Shown: positions 35,082 through 44,978, numbered from the stretch's first letter. The stretch: 64,000 nucleotides of DNA from Mucilaginibacter sp. SG564 (GCF_013149275.1 NZ_JABGNA010000003.1:248001-312000); one strand, 5' to 3'. The notes: generated from the sequence alone by a model not told the origin. A program made the numbers and translations.

Positions 35082-38000
35082 TCCTGGATATTTAAAGTTT
35101 GTTTTGCCATATCCAGATGGATCTTGCTTCCGGCATGAGTGGCATCAAGCTCCAGCACGTTGCTTAACATTTTTTGTGCAGCATCCAGCTCGTTCAATCC
35201 TAATGCACCCAGGCCTTGCAAAAAGCTGGTGTGTATGCGGTTCCGCAAATTCAGATCGTCATCAAATATAAGCAGGTTTGGCAACGACACGGCAAAATAA
35301 TCGATCTTTACTTCATCATTCGCATGCAGAGCTCCATAATCGCTCAGCTTCTTAAATATGCTGTTAGCCCGCTCGGTTTTACCCAGCTTTTTCCAGGCTA
35401 ATCCCTGGTAAAAGATTTTATCAGGCTGCTGGTCGTTATAAAACACCGCTGCCGATGGCTCGTCTAAACCTATAGTGGCCTGCTCAAAGTATTTTTGGGC
35501 CTGTTCAGCATCTCCGGCAGCTTCATAGGCACAGCCCAACCAGTAGTCGATATCGTTTTCCTGGGTTCCGTACAATTTACCTTCGCCCAGGTTGTGCGGA
35601 TAGGTTTTGGCATTATTAAGATAAGTGATCACTTTTTCGTACTGGCCTTCCTCATCATATTGCTTAGCCAGCTCAACCAGGCTGAATATATACTGACCCG
35701 AAGCCTTACCTTCGCCACCCTCCCATGGATGAAACTGGCGCGTGTTCAACAGATTCAACGCGGTTTCATGATCACCTAAAAGGTTATACAGTGTTACCCT
35801 TTCCAGGTATACATCGTCACGCTGATCAGCCACTGCAAGATTATCTTCCAGGAATTTCAAACGATCTTCGGGCGATCTGTTCAATCTTTTATATAACTGA
35901 TCGAGCTCCATGAGTACACGGGCATCGGTTTTATCCAAGGCAAATGCTTTTTCAAAATATTCCAGGGCTTTTTGCTCATTGTTTTGTTTGTTGAAGTAGG
36001 CAATAGCCAGGTTACGGAAAACAGTGGGAAACTGATCGTCCAACTTAGCCGAACTTTCCCAGTAGCTTACCGCATCATCATATTGGCGTTTGTCATAAAA
36101 CAAGTTACCCAGGTAGTATGGCGCTTTAGCATCCGATGGGTTAAGCTCAATAGCTAATTTCAAGATTCCGATCTCATCCAAACGGTTAGGGAAACACAAA
36201 TATGGATCGGCTTTGGCGGCTTTAGTCAGCCACTCGGCAGCCTCAGCCTTACGGCCACTTTGGTGACTTAGCCAGCCTAAAGTATAATAAACAATAGGGT
36301 TTGATTCGGCAGGTTTTACAACCAGTTGCAGCAGTTGCGATGCTTCGTCATACAAACCAGCAGCGGCATAATCGAGAGCGTATTCAATAAAATTCTGATC
36401 ATCGTGACGTGAAAGCGTTAACAGCTGGTTCAGACTCTCCTCTATTTTATCTATATTATTGCTTATTCTGTAGGCCAGTACTTTTTCAAATAGTACACCC
36501 AGATTAAAGCCATCACGATCCAATGCGCTTTCAATAGTAGCCAGTGCTTTGTCTACCTGGTTCAGCTTGCGGTAAGCCGCCGCCTTGATCACGTATGATT
36601 TGCTGTTGCTGGCATTTCTGTCTAAGGATTGATTTATATGTTCCAGCGCCAAAGCATAATCACCACGGGCCATATCTATCTGTGCTACGCAGAAAAAGCC
36701 AGTATCTTTCCAGGCATTGCTCCAGGTAGCTTTGTAAAACACGGTATAAGCTTCATCGGCTTTGCCTAAATATTTCAAACAAAGACCCAGATTATAATAA
36801 GGCTCACTATCATATGGATTAGGGTTGCGTTGAATGCTGGTTTCAACCGCCTGGCGTAAATAAGGTTCGGCTTTAGCAAATTGTCCTTTGCGGATATACC
36901 ATTTGCCCAGGGCGTTATTGTTACGCACATCGGTAGGCTCACGGCGTAAAGCCTCCTCATAATATGGGATAGGGCTATAGGTTGCATGGCGATATTGCTC
37001 CAGGTGTTGCGCGGTTAAAAACAACTGCTCCACGCTTTCCACATCGGCCGGAGGCGATGCCGGTTTTGCCGGTAAAGGCATTTCGTTCTTTTTGTTTTTT
37101 GCCGGTTCGTAACGCAGCACTTCCTGTTTGCTGCTGTTGGTGATGATGAACAACAATTCGTTCTCATTCACATCACTTTTAACAGCTACTTCCTGTACAA
37201 ACACTTTCTCCGGGCTGATATCAGTCGTTTGGGCAAATAAGTATTCGCCTTTATAGCTCAGGCTGATATTCAGTCCGTTTTGTGCCGAGGTTACCTGTAC
37301 CTTGATGGTTACCTTATCGCCATCTTTACTGAGCGCGAGCAGGATATCTTTGGTAGCATTTTTCACCATACCCAGTTCGCGGTACGGTAAAAAGTATTGC
37401 GTAAAAGTTTTCTCTTCGTAAGGCATCAGCCAGCTAAAATCTGGCTGGTTATCGGTGAACACGCCGGTCATCAGTTCGATGTACGGGCCGTCTTCGTCGG
37501 TCAGGTTCCTGTCCCAGGCCTGGCCGAAATCGCTGTGGCCCCAGGTCCACTGTTTTTTACCGGGCGATACATGGTGATTGGCCACATGCAGCAAACCACC
37601 TTGTGAATCGTGCTCATACCCACCCACAAAATCATACTCAGAGTTGATAGCCATGTACGAGGTTGGCACCGGGATATTTTTATACATCGATATATCGGTA
37701 CCCGGCGAATAATCAACCTTGTAATAAGTACCGGTAGCGATAGGAAAATCAGACACATCGCGTTTGCCATGGTCAAATACCGCGTTCACATCAGGCGGGA
37801 ATACCGACTGGTAATAATCATTCACTTTTACTGCCGGGTTTGCCCACCACAGGAAAGTTTGCGGCAGCGCCGAGCGGTTAAACAGTTTGGCCTTGATCTC
37901 GATGTAAGCTGTATCCGGGCGAAGCGTAAAGCCAGCCATTCCCTTGGTATGGAACATGCGCTCCACCTCGTTCACCCAAACGGTTTTGCTGCCATCGGCA

Positions 38001-38419
38001 TGTTCTTCCAGGGTGTAATCAACCGGATCAAATGTACTTGGGCGGTGGTGCTGTGGCCAGTTAAACTCGATACCGCCCGAGATCCACGGACCGGTTAAAC
38101 CTACCAGCGCGGGTTTGATCACCTGGTTATAATAGATAAAATGACGTTGTTTGATCTTATCAAAAGCCATCTGGATACGACCGCCCAGCTCTGGCAGGAT
38201 CATCACCTTCAGGTATTTGTTTTCCAGGAATAAACCTATGTATTTTTTGTCTTCTTTCTCGTCGGCAATTTTTTCGATCACCGGGTTGGGATATACCACA
38301 CCGCTGCTGCCCTGGTAAACACGTTTTTCAAAAAACATCGGGTTTTTATCGGGCTTGCCCACACTATACGTAGGGATAACTACTTTCTCTTCCCAAACGG
38401 ATACATTAGAATGATGCAT
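35078..38419 (-). CDS. DUF5107-TPR protein
   Basis: A 1113-residue cytoplasmic protein. Residues 1 to about 420 match DUF5107, a beta-rich domain with mutarotase-like features (LKVMILPELGGRIQMAFDK; GPWISGGIEFNWPQHHRPS). The remaining 690 residues are tandem TPR repeats, for example AEPYLRQAVE, ALEYFEKAF and AQKYFEQA. DUF5107-TPR proteins are frequent in sugar-use loci, usually next to a sugar porter or mutarotase, but their role is not known; the mutarotase-like head suggests sugar handling or sensing. It lies between the sugar porter and galM genes in one unit. Confidence 0.8.
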   Translation of the reverse strand: MHHSNVSVWEEKVVIPTYSVGKPDKNPMFFEKRVYQGSSGVVYPNPVIEKIADEKEDKKYIGLFLENKYLKVMILPELGGRIQMAFDKIKQRHFIYYNQVIKPALVGLTGPWISGGIEFNWPQHHRPSTFDPVDYTLEEHADGSKTVWVNEVERMFHTKGMAGFTLRPDTAYIEIKAKLFNRSALPQTFLWWANPAVKVNDYYQSVFPPDVNAVFDHGKRDVSDFPIATGTYYKVDYSPGTDISMYKNIPVPTSYMAINSEYDFVGGYEHDSQGGLLHVANHHVSPGKKQWTWGHSDFGQAWDRNLTDEDGPYIELMTGVFTDNQPDFSWLMPYEEKTFTQYFLPYRELGMVKNATKDILLALSKDGDKVTIKVQVTSAQNGLNISLSYKGEYLFAQTTDISPEKVFVQEVAVKSDVNENELLFIITNSSKQEVLRYEPAKNKKNEMPLPAKPASPPADVESVEQLFLTAQHLEQYRHATYSPIPYYEEALRREPTDVRNNNALGKWYIRKGQFAKAEPYLRQAVETSIQRNPNPYDSEPYYNLGLCLKYLGKADEAYTVFYKATWSNAWKDTGFFCVAQIDMARGDYALALEHINQSLDRNASNSKSYVIKAAAYRKLNQVDKALATIESALDRDGFNLGVLFEKVLAYRISNNIDKIEESLNQLLTLSRHDDQNFIEYALDYAAAGLYDEASQLLQLVVKPAESNPIVYYTLGWLSHQSGRKAEAAEWLTKAAKADPYLCFPNRLDEIGILKLAIELNPSDAKAPYYLGNLFYDKRQYDDAVSYWESSAKLDDQFPTVFRNLAIAYFNKQNNEQKALEYFEKAFALDKTDARVLMELDQLYKRLNRSPEDRLKFLEDNLAVADQRDDVYLERVTLYNLLGDHETALNLLNTRQFHPWEGGEGKASGQYIFSLVELAKQYDEEGQYEKVITYLNNAKTYPHNLGEGKLYGTQENDIDYWLGCAYEAAGDAEQAQKYFEQATIGLDEPSAAVFYNDQQPDKIFYQGLAWKKLGKTERANSIFKKLSDYGALHANDEVKIDYFAVSLPNLLIFDDDLNLRNRIHTSFLQGLGALGLNELDAAQKMLSNVLELDATHAGSKIHLDMAKQTLNIQE

Positions 38420-38437
38420 AATATATTTTTCTTATGA

Positions 38438-39784
38438 TTAATGTCTGATTAAATTTTCTTCCAGTTCTTCAAGGGTTTGGCCTTTGGTTTCCTTAACGCG
38501 CGACTTCACAAACAGGAAGCCCAGGAAACAGATACCCGCGTACAAGTAAAACGGCCCGTAAGTGCCTAACTTTTTAGCCAGGATAGGGAATGTAAATACC
38601 AATATAAAGTAAGCGCCCCACAGCGATACGATAGCGACCGATGAGGCGACACCCCTGATCTTGTTCGGAAAAATTTCTGAAATAAGTACCCAGGTAACCG
38701 GGGCCAATGAAATGGCATAGGTACTGATAGCCAGCAGCACAAATATGGATACCAGCCCCGCCGGGAAGTGATTTTGCAATGCCACGGCCAGCACAATATA
38801 CAATATGGATAAACCCAAAGAACCTACCAGCATCAGCGGACGACGGCCTAATTTATCCACCTGCCATATGGCCAACAAGGTGAATACCAGGTTCACCACA
38901 CCTATGGAAACCGTTTCCAACAACTGACGATTGAGATTAGCCCCTACTGATTCGAATATGGTGGAGGTATAATTAAACACCACATTGATACCGCAAAACT
39001 GCTGAAACACGGCCAGCGTAATACCCACCACAACCGCCGGGCGCATCGCTTTTTCGAACACCATTTTGTACGATTGTTTTACCGCGCCGCCTGCCAATGA
39101 TTTTTCAATGGCTTTCATCGTGGTATTGGCAAAATCTGTTGTACCTATTTTGTTGAGTACTTGCTGGGCTTTGGCCACCTGACCCGATTTCATGAGCCAT
39201 CTCGGGCTCTCGGGCAACCAGGTTACACCAATGAGGAACACCGCCGAGGGTACAGCCCCCAGCCCAAACATCCAGCGCCAGGCATCATGACCGGCATCGG
39301 CCAAAAAGTAGTTAACCAGGTTGGTGATCAGTATACCGATAACTACGGTAAGCTGATTTATAGCCACATTACGTCCACGCACTTCGGCCGGCGAAACTTC
39401 GGCTATGTACATAGGGCAAAGCATAGAAGCCATACCTACCCCTATGCCCGCGGCAAAACGCAGTATGATAAAATAAGTCAAAGTTTGCGCAAACGCGATA
39501 CCAATGGATGATACCGCGAAAATTAAGGCGGCTACCATCAATCCGGGTTTGCGGCCATATTTATCGGCCAGGTTACCGGCAATCAAACAGCCTATGATAC
39601 ATCCTAAAGCTAAAGAGCCGGTCAAAAAACCTTCCCACACCGGGTCGAGCACGAATTGGGTACGCAGAAATGGTAAAGCGCCTGATATCACGGCAAAGTC
39701 GAATCCGAAAAGGTATCCGCCCAGGGCCGAAATAAAAGAGATCCCGATAATATAACTGCTGTTAAATGTTTTTGAACTGCTCAT
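38438..39784 (-). CDS. MFS sugar porter (XylE/GLUT-like)
   Basis: A 448-residue inner-membrane protein with twelve predicted helices. Sugar porter motifs are all present: DKYGRKPGLM after helix 2, LPESPRWLM before the central loop, DKLGRRPLM in the second half, and VKETKGQTLEELE at the end. It would import a hexose or pentose with protons, completing the path from SusCD through the periplasm. It sits 18 bp upstream of the DUF5107 gene and 50 bp downstream of the GH36-like gene. Confidence 0.9.
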   Translation of the reverse strand: MSSSKTFNSSYIIGISFISALGGYLFGFDFAVISGALPFLRTQFVLDPVWEGFLTGSLALGCIIGCLIAGNLADKYGRKPGLMVAALIFAVSSIGIAFAQTLTYFIILRFAAGIGVGMASMLCPMYIAEVSPAEVRGRNVAINQLTVVIGILITNLVNYFLADAGHDAWRWMFGLGAVPSAVFLIGVTWLPESPRWLMKSGQVAKAQQVLNKIGTTDFANTTMKAIEKSLAGGAVKQSYKMVFEKAMRPAVVVGITLAVFQQFCGINVVFNYTSTIFESVGANLNRQLLETVSIGVVNLVFTLLAIWQVDKLGRRPLMLVGSLGLSILYIVLAVALQNHFPAGLVSIFVLLAISTYAISLAPVTWVLISEIFPNKIRGVASSVAIVSLWGAYFILVFTFPILAKKLGTYGPFYLYAGICFLGFLFVKSRVKETKGQTLEELEENLIRH

Positions 39785-39834
39785 TTTTTAGGGTTGTGTT
39801 ACTGGTTTAAGTATAATATCGTTATTTGACCGGG

Positions 39835-42054
39835 CTATTGCTTCACCGGGACTAATTTTATCATTACCGCATCGACTGGTGCTGCATTCAGTTTAAATTC
39901 AGCATCGCCCTTTTTTAATTCGCCTACAACAGCATCCGTCAGCATATCCTTAAACTGATAAGCTTTGCCGGCATCCAGGTGCAGAGCCGAGCGGGTTAAA
40001 ACCTGGTCAAAATTCCTCTGTTTGTCGAAATTAAACAGGGCGAGCATAGTATTTTCACCCGGCAGGTAAAATGACATCTGCTGATCAAATGTTTCGCCAT
40101 CTGCAGCTTTCAATGGTGTAAATGCCTTAGGCTGACTAAAAAACGTCGCTATCTGTTTATTGTTTAAAAACGCCTGCGCACGGGCTGCCGCCAGTGGATG
40201 CCTGAAATCGGAGCCATCGCCCAGGATACTGCCCATCACCATCATGGCGTATAAGCGCACTTTGATCTCCTGCTCGTTCAGGTCGGGATTTTTCTGGAAG
40301 CTTTTCATAATGCTCACATCCAGGTTGGTGTATGGAAACAAGGTGCCTTGTACCCAGCCCATATGCGAACCCGTGGCCAGCGAAGCCTCGGTACTGCCAT
40401 AATGCGGAAAGCCCGGCTGGTCATCACGCAAGTGCGAATACACATCGGTTGATATAAAACGGGTGTGCGCGTACTGGTGCGGGAACATAGGCGATATGGC
40501 CTGGGTTATAAAAATATCTTTACCCAGGATAGAATCAACCAGGTGGCGCAGCGTTTTCATGCCATAATCATAAGCCTGCATCCCCGTACGGATATTTTTA
40601 TTATAGCGGGTTGTGCTTTCTAATGCCCCCCCGGTCAGGAAATCTATCTTCAGGAATTTGGCGTTGATGGCTTTGGCTTTTTTCAATTGCTGGATGATAT
40701 ACAGACGAACGGCCGGATGTGTAGGATCCATCGCGTAAGCGCCCCATTTACCATCTTTATACATGATGGGTTTGCCATCATTATCATGCAGCAATACGTC
40801 TTTTAAAGCATAGTTTGAGCCGGCGACCTTTTTCCCTTCGATATCGTCCTTCCAGTTCCACATGGCAAAAGGGATAAAATAAAAGCCCATTTGCTGGTTG
40901 TTTTTTGCGAAATATTTACTCAGGTTAGCCAAAACCTCGGTAGAGTAAATACCCTGATCGTAAGAGTCGATACTCATCACTGGTTTAGCGTAGCTGCTGA
41001 AATTAGTAAGCGTGTGCAGAAAATCGGAAATTTTTTCAACGGCAGGAGGCATCATCACTTTCTCGTAACCTAACACACCTTCAACGCCAAAGCTGTTCCA
41101 GTAAACCGGGGCATAACCATTCCAGGTTTGTTTACCATTGATGGCGGAATTTGCTTCGCCATATTGTTTAAAGGCCTGGTTCAGGTCGTCCTTGGCGCAT
41201 AAAAATATCGTAGGCGAACTTACCGACTGGCCTATTGCCGTACCGTGCGCCACCAGATCATGCGTGCCATCATTACCACCATAAGCAGGGGGTAATTTTG
41301 GATCATCCGGTGTAGATGCACCGCCAAAAACACGCAGGGAATCCACATAACCTAACTCGTTTGAAGTTTGATAGGCCAGGCCTGTTTTCCAGAAATCATG
41401 CTTTACACTGCCTATCACCAGTCCCGAGTTTTTCAGCATATCATAAATAGCGGCAAACTCATAGGTAATACCTGTAGCCTTGGGCGATCCCGCTTTGGGC
41501 CAGCTTCTTTCTACCGTGGGCGTCCAGTCGTCATTATCAAAGGGCATATCCAGTATACGGGGCTCTGTACCGGGAATAAACAACCTGCCTTTGTATTTGG
41601 GTAAAATGGCAATAGCACTAATATCACGGGTTTCCAAAGGCGCCGCTTTGGCATCCTTATTTTTGGCAGTCAGGCTGATCAGCGTATAATCATGCCCCTC
41701 ATAATTGGTAAAACGCTGCTCCAGTACAAATGGATGCTGATGATCGCTGTGCGTAATAATTACCTGCCTGCCTGTACCTATGTTATCATGAACTTCGGCA
41801 GTAGTATATTGATGATTGGTAAAATCAGCCGTTGAGGTAATCCCCGATTTTAAATCGTTAATGTAGCCTACCGTATTTTCCATCCGGATACCGTTGGGAA
41901 ATACATAATTCACCATACCGGTATGGGCATCCAGCTTAATGGTAATATGGCTGGTGGTAATCTCAAAGGCGTTAACTGTCTTTTGTGCAAATCCTGAATG
42001 GCCAGCTAACAATAAGACAATAACAGCGAACGGGTGGAGTAATTTTTTCATCAT
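39835..42054 (-). CDS. GH36-like alpha-galactosidase-type glycosidase, secreted
   Basis: A 739-residue protein with a signal peptide ending near HSGFAQ. The domain order is an N-terminal beta-sandwich (to about 300), a barrel, and a C-terminal beta domain. In the barrel FLKIDFL carries the likely nucleophile D471, in the K-x-D position of clan GH-D enzymes, and STDVYSHLRDDQ may provide the acid. The VYWNSFG and SIDSYDQGIY motifs agree with GH36-like enzymes. The linkage and substrate cannot be fixed; an alpha-galactoside is suggested by the family and by galM. It heads the unit that runs to galM and is divergent from the AraC gene. Confidence 0.7.
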   Translation of the reverse strand: MMKKLLHPFAVIVLLLAGHSGFAQKTVNAFEITTSHITIKLDAHTGMVNYVFPNGIRMENTVGYINDLKSGITSTADFTNHQYTTAEVHDNIGTGRQVIITHSDHQHPFVLEQRFTNYEGHDYTLISLTAKNKDAKAAPLETRDISAIAILPKYKGRLFIPGTEPRILDMPFDNDDWTPTVERSWPKAGSPKATGITYEFAAIYDMLKNSGLVIGSVKHDFWKTGLAYQTSNELGYVDSLRVFGGASTPDDPKLPPAYGGNDGTHDLVAHGTAIGQSVSSPTIFLCAKDDLNQAFKQYGEANSAINGKQTWNGYAPVYWNSFGVEGVLGYEKVMMPPAVEKISDFLHTLTNFSSYAKPVMSIDSYDQGIYSTEVLANLSKYFAKNNQQMGFYFIPFAMWNWKDDIEGKKVAGSNYALKDVLLHDNDGKPIMYKDGKWGAYAMDPTHPAVRLYIIQQLKKAKAINAKFLKIDFLTGGALESTTRYNKNIRTGMQAYDYGMKTLRHLVDSILGKDIFITQAISPMFPHQYAHTRFISTDVYSHLRDDQPGFPHYGSTEASLATGSHMGWVQGTLFPYTNLDVSIMKSFQKNPDLNEQEIKVRLYAMMVMGSILGDGSDFRHPLAAARAQAFLNNKQIATFFSQPKAFTPLKAADGETFDQQMSFYLPGENTMLALFNFDKQRNFDQVLTRSALHLDAGKAYQFKDMLTDAVVGELKKGDAEFKLNAAPVDAVMIKLVPVKQ

Positions 42055-42443
42055 AGTTTATACCGGTAAATCATATCATCTCTTATTAACAGGCATGCTG
42101 CTATCTATTATGCGACGGGGCGGGCGCTATAAATATGGATAATACGTTCAATTGGTTCGATGTAAAGCTCACTGATTATAGCAGATTAAAAAATAGTTAA
42201 TGTTACGATAATGATGGACTTTTTTACGACAATATCTGCATTTGTTGTTAAATAAACATTTAATCAACCAATTGGCATTTTTTGGCTTTGTACCATGTTC
42301 AGCAAGCACATAAGTCACGTGTTACTTTTTCAATCGATTTCATTGTCTATCAGAAAATGAAAAATTTTCTGATGATTTTATTTTTTTTACCTAATGTTGT
42401 AAACAGTATTCCCAACCAATTATAATACCCATATCCCCTAAAA
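42055..42443. other. Divergent control region between the GH36-like gene and its AraC regulator
   Basis: 389 bp without a gene. It contains the perfect 10-bp inverted repeat at 42349-42373 and AATTGGTT/AACCAATT octamers at 42150-42157, 42266-42273 and 42414-42421. No exact TAnnTTTG is visible in either direction, which fits promoters that need an activator. Confidence 0.55.
42349..42373. promoter_or_regulatory. Perfect 10-bp inverted repeat upstream of the AraC gene
   Basis: ATCAGAAAAT at 42349-42358 and ATTTTCTGAT at 42364-42373 are exact reverse complements around a 5-bp A-rich spacer. It lies about 70 bp ahead of the AraC start. Operator or weak hairpin; no gene ends here, so terminator use is unlikely. 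Confidence 0.45.
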
Positions 42444-43349
42444 ATGGCAAAAAGCATAGCGTTAAGACGGCGCGAAGGTTTTGAAGGACAGAAACTTATT
42501 GTACTGCCCAAAAAGATCATCGCCAACTTTTTAAGTAAAGACCCTGTTACCAAACAGATCTATATAACCGATATAGGGTATTACCCAAAGGCCAGTCATC
42601 ATTATGCCGAACGCCCAAATGGTATCAATCAGCATATTATCATTTATTGTACAGAGGGTTATGGGTGGTTGGAGATCAATAAGAAGAAAGTAGAGGTTTC
42701 GCCATCACAATTTATAGCTATACCGGCCAATACGCCGCATAAGTATGCCGCTAATATGGATAAACCATGGACCATTTACTGGATCCATTTTAAAGGCGAA
42801 ATATCGGCATTCATCATCGACCTGATACTCCAGAACTCCGAAAACTATAAACCTTATTTATCTTATAATGAAGACAGGATAAAGCTATTTGAGGATATTT
42901 GCTATAACCTGGAGAAGGGCTATAGTGGCGATACTTTACGCTACGTGAATATGATATTTTCGCATTTTTTGTCATCACTGATCTATGAAGATAAGTTCAA
43001 TCACCTGGAAGAAAATACCGACGATAATGTGGTGGAGAAAGCCATCGGTTTTATGCAGGATAATATCAGTAAAATACTCAGGCTTGATGATCTTTCGGCC
43101 TTTGCCAACCTATCAACTTCTCATTTTTCGGCGCTTTTCAGGGCTAAAACAGGCTATGCCCCTATCGAGTATTTCAACCAGCTCAAAGTGCAAAAGGCTT
43201 GCCAGTACATTTCATTTACAGCCATGTCTATCAAAAATATAGCGATCAGCCTTGGGATCGAAGATCAGTATTACTTTTCCAGAATGTTTACCAAACTGAT
43301 GGGAAGTTCGCCTAATGAGTATCGTAAAAAGATCAAATCAACACAATAA
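42444..43349 (+). CDS. AraC-family regulator of the polysaccharide locus
   Basis: A 301-residue AraC/XylS regulator. The N-terminal cupin sensing domain contains GYGWLEINKKKVEVSPSQFI and IPANTPHKYAAN, typical of sugar-sensing AraC proteins; the C-terminal part has two helix-turn-helix units (LRLDDLSAFANLSTSHFSAL; KNIAISLGIEDQYYFSRMF). It is divergent from the GH36-like, transporter and mutarotase genes and is the only regulator in the locus, so it most likely activates them in response to a released sugar. The assigned start leaves about 45 residues ahead of the cupin, and a later start is possible. Confidence 0.8.
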   Translation: MAKSIALRRREGFEGQKLIVLPKKIIANFLSKDPVTKQIYITDIGYYPKASHHYAERPNGINQHIIIYCTEGYGWLEINKKKVEVSPSQFIAIPANTPHKYAANMDKPWTIYWIHFKGEISAFIIDLILQNSENYKPYLSYNEDRIKLFEDICYNLEKGYSGDTLRYVNMIFSHFLSSLIYEDKFNHLEENTDDNVVEKAIGFMQDNISKILRLDDLSAFANLSTSHFSALFRAKTGYAPIEYFNQLKVQKACQYISFTAMSIKNIAISLGIEDQYYFSRMFTKLMGSSPNEYRKKIKSTQ

Positions 43350-43367
43350 CCTATAAGAGAAAAATAT

Positions 43368-43685
43368 TTAGGAAAGCAAAGCCGGAGACGCGTCATCCAT
43401 AGTCGTAAATAAACGTTTAAAAAAAGCGGCTACCTTATCCAGCCAGGTTTGTGTTTTTACAGGAGGAAATTGAAGGATTTCCTTTTGTTCCGGCTCATCC
43501 GGCGGATTATTTACAGCCTGCATTTCTTCCAGGATACTTTCGCGTATGTCGGGGTCACGGTTCACAATAGCGTCCAATTCTGTGAGCTCGTTAAAGGTGG
43601 CCACGCCTCTTTTTTGTCGTTTTATTAAAATATCAAAACGATCCTGATTAAACGTACGCCGCTCCAAATATTTGCGCTGTTTCAT
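43368..43685 (-). CDS. Small hypothetical protein
   Basis: A 105-residue basic-then-acidic protein with no signal peptide. The N-terminal half is charged (RKYLERRTFNQDRFDILIKR), the middle acidic and proline-rich, and the C-terminus holds an amphipathic stretch (WLDKVAAFFKRLF) that could touch a membrane or partner. I do not recognise it. It resembles the anti-sigma-like or FecR-adjacent small proteins of the group only in size, so no function is claimed. It is convergent with the AraC gene, 18 bp away. Confidence 0.5.
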   Translation of the reverse strand: MKQRKYLERRTFNQDRFDILIKRQKRGVATFNELTELDAIVNRDPDIRESILEEMQAVNNPPDEPEQKEILQFPPVKTQTWLDKVAAFFKRLFTTMDDASPALLS

Positions 43686-43945
43686 AATAATCTACCTGCC
43701 TGTAGCATTATCAACAAAGTAAATGCCATCGTTATATTTAATTGATTATCAATAAATTAAAATACATACATGTTTCAACATGTGCTATTTTGATACATCC
43801 CATTGTTCGTTTCCGGTCGGTTAATAATTATTGTAAATTTACTACAGCTATCAGCCGAGGTTTAGTTTGAGCAATCACCGCGCTGCTAAACAGCGCGGTG
43901 ATGAACTACTAAAACTTTCATTGATGTAGATCTGAAAATTTCCGA

Positions 43946-44887
43946 TTAAACAGCTACCACTACTTTACCGCGGGTGCGGCCACTGGCTATTTGCTGATGT
44001 GCGACTGACATTTGGTCAAACGGAAATACCTGTGATAAGTGCGATTTGAGGATACCTTGCTCCAGCCATTTGGCCAGCTGTTTCATATCATCGCCATTAG
44101 ATTCTACCAGGAAGAAGTATCCATTTATGCCTTTTGCTTTGGCCTTTTCAGTTATGGTTTCACTAATGCCCGAAGGTATACTGATCACCGTACCACCTTT
44201 TTTAGCTACTTCCAAAGAACGATCGATATTATCGCCACCAATGGCATCAAACACCAGGTCTACATCATGCACTACCTCTTCAAAACGCACAGCTTTATAG
44301 TCTATATGCTCATCGGTGCCCAGGCCCAATACAAAATCCTTATTGGCAGCAGATGAGGTGCCGATAACATAAGCACCCAGGTGTTTGGCTATCTGCACTA
44401 CATAATGCCCCACACCACCTGCTGCGGCATGTACCAATACTTTTTGACCGGCCCGCACATTAGCTTTATGGATTAAACCCTGCAAAGCGGTGAGGGCAGC
44501 AAGGGTTGCGGCAGCGGCTTCTTCGTGACTAATGTTGGCCGGTTTCAAGGCCAGGTGATTTGCCGGGGCGGCTACATATTCGGCATAAGCCTTACCATGA
44601 CCCGGGAAATTCACCATGCCAAATACAGCATCGCCAACTTCAAATTCCTTAACTGCGCTTCCTTTTTTGGTTACAATGCCCGATATATCCCAACCGAGAA
44701 TAAACGGGTCTTCACTTTTTAAACGGCCCGACAGGCCTTTGCCAATAGCCGTTTTTACATCAACAGGGTTTACGCTGATGGCTTTTACCTGTACCAATAC
44801 TTCGGTATCCCCTATTTCGGGAACCGGCAACTCAACTGTGTGTAAACTATCAGTTCCTTCAAATCCTTTTAATATGATCGCTTTCAT
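43946..44887 (-). CDS. NADP-dependent MDR oxidoreductase (quinone reductase-like)
   Basis: A 313-residue medium-chain dehydrogenase/reductase of the zinc-free quinone oxidoreductase type. Its Rossmann motif is AAAGGVGHYVVQIAKHLGA, the N-terminal GroES-like fold has LGWDISGIVTKKGSAVKEF, and there are no zinc-binding cysteines at the usual places. It would reduce quinones or enals with NADPH. It is divergent from an AraC-type gene across an 18-bp palindrome, which suggests this AraC controls it. TAATTTTG on the minus strand at 44919-44912 is an exact -7 element. Confidence 0.82.
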   Translation of the reverse strand: MKAIILKGFEGTDSLHTVELPVPEIGDTEVLVQVKAISVNPVDVKTAIGKGLSGRLKSEDPFILGWDISGIVTKKGSAVKEFEVGDAVFGMVNFPGHGKAYAEYVAAPANHLALKPANISHEEAAAATLAALTALQGLIHKANVRAGQKVLVHAAAGGVGHYVVQIAKHLGAYVIGTSSAANKDFVLGLGTDEHIDYKAVRFEEVVHDVDLVFDAIGGDNIDRSLEVAKKGGTVISIPSGISETITEKAKAKGINGYFFLVESNGDDMKQLAKWLEQGILKSHLSQVFPFDQMSVAHQQIASGRTRGKVVVAV

Positions 44888-44911
44888 GTTCTTTTTTTAA
44901 ATTTTATGGTA

Positions 44912-44919
44912 CAAAATTA
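44912..44919 (-). promoter_or_regulatory. -7 element of the MDR oxidoreductase gene
   Basis: TAATTTTG on the minus strand matches TAnnTTTG exactly, about 25 bp upstream of the ATG at 44887. The -33 match is poor, which suits activation from the palindrome at 44937-44954. Confidence 0.45.
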
Positions 44920-44936
44920 TACAGATTACTCAGCTC

Positions 44937-44954
44937 ATTATTTGTACAAATAAT
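44937..44954. promoter_or_regulatory. 18-bp perfect palindrome, divergent operator
   Basis: ATTATTTGTACAAATAAT is its own reverse complement. It lies midway between the two divergent start codons, and its TTG (44942-44944) also serves as the -33 of the AraC promoter. TGTACA-like cores recur at about 44910 and 44965. Confidence 0.6.
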
Positions 44955-44973
44955 ACCAAATGCTGTACATTTG
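44942..44973 (+). promoter_or_regulatory. Promoter of the AraC gene
   Basis: TTG at 44942-44944, 21 bp, then TACATTTG at 44966-44973, an exact TAnnTTTG. The start of transcription falls at or next to the ATG at 44979, so the message may be nearly leaderless. Confidence 0.55.
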
Positions 44974-44978
44974 TGCCT

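Noticed and set aside
37610-38098. 162-codon plus-strand frame inside the DUF5107 gene
   Set aside because: Antisense shadow of a conserved domain; no start signals.
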